Assembly: GCA_037176905.1 (NCBI GenBank) | Contig: JBBBWG010011735.1 | Location: 1 to 20,412, forward strand | Direction: 5' to 3' | Source of the DNA: Azolla pinnata | Taxonomy: Eukaryota; Streptophyta; Polypodiopsida; Salviniales; Salviniaceae | Length of the DNA stretch: 20,412 bases | In this document: one piece after another, positions 16,485 through 20,412 of the stretch | Position numbering within the stretch: the stretch's first letter is position 1 | Layout of the letters: the number at the start of each line of letters is the position of its first letter | Position numbers and translations under genes: made by a program | Notes under the pieces: model-generated | Seen by the model: only the letters and a program-made list of their open reading frames with translations | What the model was told of the DNA's origin: nothing | Databases searched by the model: none

Positions 16485-19240
16485 CTACTCGTCAGCGGTT
16501 TCCTCGTCATCGTCCTCCTCGTTCACGCCTGCTGAAGCTCCCGTCAGCTGTGTGGTTGGAACCACCGGTTCGGCTACAGCTTCCATCTCCGTTTGCATCT
16601 TCCGAACAAGCTCCTCCTGCTCCGCTAACAAGTTCGTAACCTCCTAACGATAAGAGAGGGCAATTCGCATGAAATCCGTTGTTAGGTTTTTCTGTAATGC
16701 TTCACAGTTAGCCTTGTCTAGCTTCCAGAATCCGGGTCCATGAAGATCCCGGTTGGCCTTGTCAGCGCGCAATACCTGCAATTCCGCCGGTTGTTCGGAC
16801 CATTCCTGTAGTGCCGTAGCCGTGGCGACTTGAATTGCAACGTTCGTCTGCTTTCGGAATCTCTCCACGATTTTGTTCAAATTGGCCTGAGCCAAAAACA
16901 ATTTCTTTCCGAGTTCACCCATTAGGCGATCGATTTCCTTCTGCTGCATTCCCTGAGTCGTCCGTGCTTTCTTCAAATCCCCGACTGCCACCGATAGCTC
17001 CATTTTCAAGGGACCTAACTCCTCTTGAGCTTGTCAGTGACGTCGGACAGCCATGTCTCGCTCCTGCTTCAGCTTCTTCGTTTCCACGTTCAGACTCTCC
17101 ACGACCTGCTTCAATCTGCCGTTCTCCTCGGTCGTGCTCTCGACATCTGCTAGGAGTCAAGTTTGAATACGCTTCCACGTGTCCTTGTTCTTCTGCTGTT
17201 CCGTGTTCAGCATCTCAAAAGCGTCCGACATACGCTGTTCATTCTGTCGAGCTTCGTCCACATCACTTCTCAATACGCCAATTCGTTGTTTCAACGACTT
17301 AACTTCCGCTTGTGCCTCCCGGAGCTCACGACGAAGTTGTTCTGCGTTGGTACGACTCTTTCGTTCGACATCCAGATCCGCTCGTACCTTCGCCAACTCC
17401 GCGTCCTTAGCCTCCAACGCCTTTCAAAGCTCCGCCTGCCCCTTCTCAGCCTCCGTCAGAGCCGTGACTTTCCGTTTCAACGACTCTTCGCAGTTCGCGA
17501 GTCGCCTCTTCCACATAGTTACGTCACGCCCTGCGGTTGCCGAAGTCTGGGCTTCGATCCTTGCGCTCCATTCACACACCTTCTCCATCGTCTTTTCCAA
17601 CATTAACATGATATCGTTCGCGTCCTCGCGCGTCGAACGAACCATTAGCGCTGCTTGTGTGGTTGTTGCTACGACGGCCGTGGTCGCCGTGCTCACCGGT
17701 GACGATGAAGGACTCACCGGTACGGTTTCCCATCCAGTGTCCGTGTGCTCCCATGCGATGTTCTCCTCAGGCACCTGATCTTCGATCATCGGCGTCGGTG
17801 CGTCGACCGTCTCCACAACTGGCTCTATGCCGTCGGTTGGCCGCACCTCATCCGTACCAAGTACGGGATCTCCGGCTGGCTGTACACTCGCCACCTCCGT
17901 GGCCAAAACTACGCCGTCCTCCGCGCTATGTACAGTTGCCGATTCCAAAACTTCGGCCGTTCCACCCGGCCTTCCTTCATCCTCTACGGCATCCACTAGT
18001 TGTGCGGAGCCTGCCCTCTTCAACCGAATGACCAGCCGGCCATCGAACTCGTGTTGCGCTGCTTTCTTCCGTTTTTTCTTCCGTTTCTCCTTCGGTGACT
18101 TCTTTGGAGGTTTGGGTACGACAGGCGTGATTTCCGAATCATCAAGCGTGACGATGTCCACGTGCTCATCTGCCGCCCTTACTCCTACTTGCGGCGTGTC
18201 GGCATCCCAGATCTGGGGTGCGATCGGGATCCGCTCACCAAGATTCCAGGTCGGAATTTGGATTTCCGCTTCTGCCGTAGTCGTTCCCGCTCCCGGCTCC
18301 TGTGCCATCGGCAGCTCTGGTTCCGGCAGAGCCTCCTCCTCTGCCGACGGATCCAGTGGGGCCTCCGCCATCAGCGTGATCTGATCATCCACCGTGGCCC
18401 CTGCCATCAACGTGGTCCTATGAACTGGCGGCGCTGGCCCGACTCCTTCTAATGGTACGACGCGTACCGTCGTACGTCTCGGGGGTCCCTGAGCCGGGAA
18501 CCGTATGACCAACATCGTACCTGTGTCCTCCCCTCTAGAGGCTGGTCGCTGTAGCCGCCGCCTCCTCGGCTGCTCCACGACAGGTGTCGACTCCGCCGTG
18601 GGGTCCGCGCCGGGCGATGCTCCCGACGGGCCGATCTCCCAGATCTCTCGTGGGCGCGGCAGCTCCACTTCCGGCGCTTTGCCCTTCGCCGGGTCACGTT
18701 GCGTGCTTCCGGGTCGCTCCTTGCCGGGGGTGGGGTGTAGAACATCCCCAGCCAATATGCCAACGTCGTTGCCCGGTTCTTCCGACTCGCCGTCGCCTCC
18801 CGGATAAGAGCAGCTGACGTGATTGCGGCCCAGTTGAGGTCGCGGTTTTCCCATCCGGCTATGATAAGGCTGCCACGAACCTTCCTGACTGCTGACACGT
18901 TCGTCTGCAGCAGCATCCTCTGTGAGAAAAAACTAGCGTATTCTTTGAACGCTGTGCTGCGTCCGCCGGTGATTAAAAACAACTTCGTCGTTGGGGAATA
19001 CTCTCCGAAGTATTTCGTCAGCGTGGCGTCGTCGTAGGTTCCGACTGCCTTCTCGCCGCCCGCTGGCAGGTCGAGAAAGGCTCGGACGGCTTCCGCCGAC
19101 AGCTCGTCGACATCCACCTGCGCTAGGGCCCCCTCCTGATTGGCCCATGGCGTCGCGAGGGACACACGCAGGTAACCGCCCAATCCACGGCGGTTTAGGC
19201 GTTCCACCAGTTGGGCAGAGGGTGTATCGATCAGCTTCAT
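16485..19240 (-). pseudogene. unrecognised coiled-coil protein gene of a mobile element, about 918 codons, broken
   Basis: ATG at 19240 (MKLIDTPSAQLVERLNRRGL), stop TAG at 16485-16487. Layout: globular N-domain of about 170 residues with segments RAFLDLP, TLTKYFGEY and SLIIAGWENRDLNWAAI; a Pro/Glu-rich low-complexity part; a basic patch KKSPKEKRKKKRKK near residues 375-393, like a nuclear-localisation signal; a coiled coil of about 300 residues; and an acidic end NEEDDDEETADE. Lesions: a one-base frame change at 18726-18735 and in-frame stops at 17424 (TGA), 17157 (TGA), 17034 (TGA) and 16644 (TAG). The frame on both sides of each stop is clearly the same. I do not recognise the N-domain; it could be a CACTA TNPA-like gene, a retrotransposon accessory ORF or a gag. 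Function is unknown. Confidence 0.6.
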
Positions 19241-19330
19241 CTTCGTCGATTCGTTAGAGCGCAGCAGAATCACCGTGTCTTCGTCGCAGCAATCAAATTA
19301 CAGAAAAGAAAAGCAATCTACCGACTGATC

Positions 19331-19340
19331 GGTATTTATA
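19331..19340 (-). promoter_or_regulatory. TATA box before the coiled-coil gene
   Basis: TATAAATACC on - lies about 93 bases before the ATG at 19240. A pyrimidine-rich leader (TTGCTTTTCTTTTCTG) follows at the expected start region. It could equally be the TATA box of a retrotransposon LTR. Confidence 0.5.
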
Positions 19341-19443
19341 CGGTGGTCCGGCGGTTATAGCAACTGTATCTTTTCATGGAAATTCGTGTGCGCTGCCCGT
19401 CCTTTCTAATTAAGGCGATTCGCCATGAAAAATAGTAATAACC

Positions 19444-20050
19444 TTGGCCGCCCACGTCGCTTTTTGCTTTTTGCCGACTGCCATACTAGGTAATGATGGC
19501 TTTTCGGTCCGTTCGAAAAGCACTGCAAATATTCTAGTTTTCACACGTATGACCCCACACGTGCGACATTTATGCCGATTTATTGTTGTACGAGGTTCTT
19601 CAATGCGCGAATCTCGAAGATTCGGTCGAACAGATCTTCTCCAAGATCTTCCGAAAGATCTGCCTTATCTTCCCGACCTTTCGCGGCAACTATTCTTTCC
19701 GGAATTCCCGCGCCTCCACGGAATTTCGTACTTCGCACCTTTGCGAAACTTCACACCCTCCGGAATTTGTACTTTTCCGTTCCTAGCGGTCTTCAGGTAT
19801 ATGCGTCCTATCTCGGAATTCGTGTTATTCCGGAATTCCATTGCACGACCTCTTTCCCGATTGTTTTCTTCATCCTCCATGAGCCACTGTCGTACCTTTT
19901 GCAAAATCCAGCTCGAATTCCTCCGAGTCTGACTCAAGTCCGTCTGAGTCGTCGTATCCACGGTCCCTCCGGCTGATACGGTCGCGTCTTCACTTCCGTC
20001 ACCTCACGGAAGGCAAACTACGGCGGGTCCTCCGTCGTACTTACTGTCCG
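19444..20050. other. unassigned region between gypsy pol and the coiled-coil gene
   Basis: Six or so copies of GGAATT/GAATTCC, often as the palindrome CCGGAATTCC (19699, 19830), lie between 19699 and 19920; AGATCT palindromes lie at 19632-19660 and a GACTCA...TGAGTC hairpin at 19931-19950. A minus-strand ORF of 98 codons covers 19961-19665 without a recognised domain. This could be an LTR, but I cannot find TG...CA ends or a primer-binding site. Confidence 0.4.
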
Positions 20051-20412
20051 TCAGCCTAGTACAACCTCGTCGACACCCCGCCGTAAAGGTATGGCTGCTT
20101 TAGTTCCTGTTCGCGAAGCCTCGCTCGAACCGTCCTTGGGAAGAAATCGGTTGGGTTGCAGCTTTCCGTAGTACGGTTTTAGGCGAAACCCGTTCGCCCA
20201 TTAGGACAGTACTTTGCCGGAAAGTGTGCCGAACTGGTACGTGCCGCTTTCCTCATTCACGATCCAGTACGGTCCTGTCCATCGTAACCGTAACTTTCCG
20301 GGCATAAAGCCGGATCGTGATTGGAACAACAGTACTGTTGTGGACAAAGGTCGTCAAGCGGAACAAGCGTTGGCTTCCAGCAGTATGGTGGAGGCGTGAA
20401 GGCGTGGGTAGA
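20051..20412 (-). pseudogene. 3' end of a Ty3/gypsy pol polyprotein
   Basis: On -, the frame reads FMPGKLRLRWTGPYWIV, then GTYQFGTLSGKVLS, stop, WANGFRLKPYYGK, ending at TGA 20051. This is the integrase-C-terminal tail of plant gypsy pol (KLRLRWxGPYWI...WVNGFRLKPYYG). A TAA at 20201-20203 stands where relatives have Gln (CAA to TAA), and another TGA lies upstream near 20355. RT and the integrase core lie beyond the window. Confidence 0.75.

Noticed and set aside
17179..18384. Long plus-strand ORFs (199 and 185 codons) over the coiled-coil gene.
   Set aside because: Ser/Arg-rich antisense shadows; the minus frame shows coiled coil, a basic patch and a continuous frame across the stops.
1..20412. 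tRNA, rRNA, CRISPR array or bacterial-type operon.
   Set aside because: No tRNA cloverleaf, rRNA segment or spaced direct-repeat array was seen; the window is plant nuclear DNA.

Overview
The window is nuclear DNA from a land plant. The main evidence is a spliced, plant-specific full-length ABCG transporter gene whose GC-rich exons sit in AT-rich introns full of GATC/TGCA/TAGC runs, surrounded by typical plant transposable elements (Ty3/gypsy, CACTA, MULE, LINE). The sequence does not fix the lineage. Microsatellite style and GC-rich third codon positions would suit a monocot, but the transporter is fairly divergent, so a non-flowering plant is not excluded. Layout, left to right: (1) 1-851, the 3' end of a Ty3/gypsy chromovirus-like element on +, made of a coiled-coil stretch, a chromodomain-type tail, a polypurine tract and a 3' LTR. 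(2) About 934-1680, an internally deleted CACTA transposon on - with TNP2 C-terminal remnants, subterminal repeats and one decayed terminus. (3) About 1700-2400, AT-rich sequence with a TATA/CT-rich LTR-like promoter. (4) About 2800-4150, a decayed MULE-type transposase on -. (5) 5001-14183 on -, one apparently intact ABCG gene. I could assemble 14 exons by eye with GT-AG introns and compatible phases: 3753 nt, 1250 codons plus stop, including a 35-nt micro-exon. Its promoter and 5' leader region run to about 14,900. (6) Within its introns lie two full copies and one partial copy of a TIR element of about 410-445 bp; the two full copies are in opposite orientation and flank exons 4 and 5. (7) 15399-15759, the zinc-binding tail of a LINE polyprotein on -, cut exactly at the terminus of a CACTA element starting at 15760. 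(8) 15760 to the window end, that CACTA terminus with its subterminal repeats; then a gene of about 918 codons on - (19240-16485) with an unrecognised globular N-domain, a basic nuclear-localisation-like patch, a long coiled coil and an acidic tail, carrying its own TATA box but broken by one frameshift and four in-frame stops; then the 3' end of a decayed Ty3/gypsy pol on -. How the parts relate: the transporter is the only gene here that looks functional. It should make a plasma- or vesicle-membrane half-transporter with an N-terminal cysteine-rich ectodomain, a cytosolic ATPase and a C-terminal six-helix domain. Everything else is mobile DNA in layers (CACTA into LINE, TIR elements into ABCG introns, gypsy next to CACTA). 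The least explained object is the coiled-coil gene at 16485-19240: its position suggests an accessory (TNPA-like) gene of the CACTA element or an extra ORF downstream of a gypsy pol, and all its stops can be explained by C-to-T decay.
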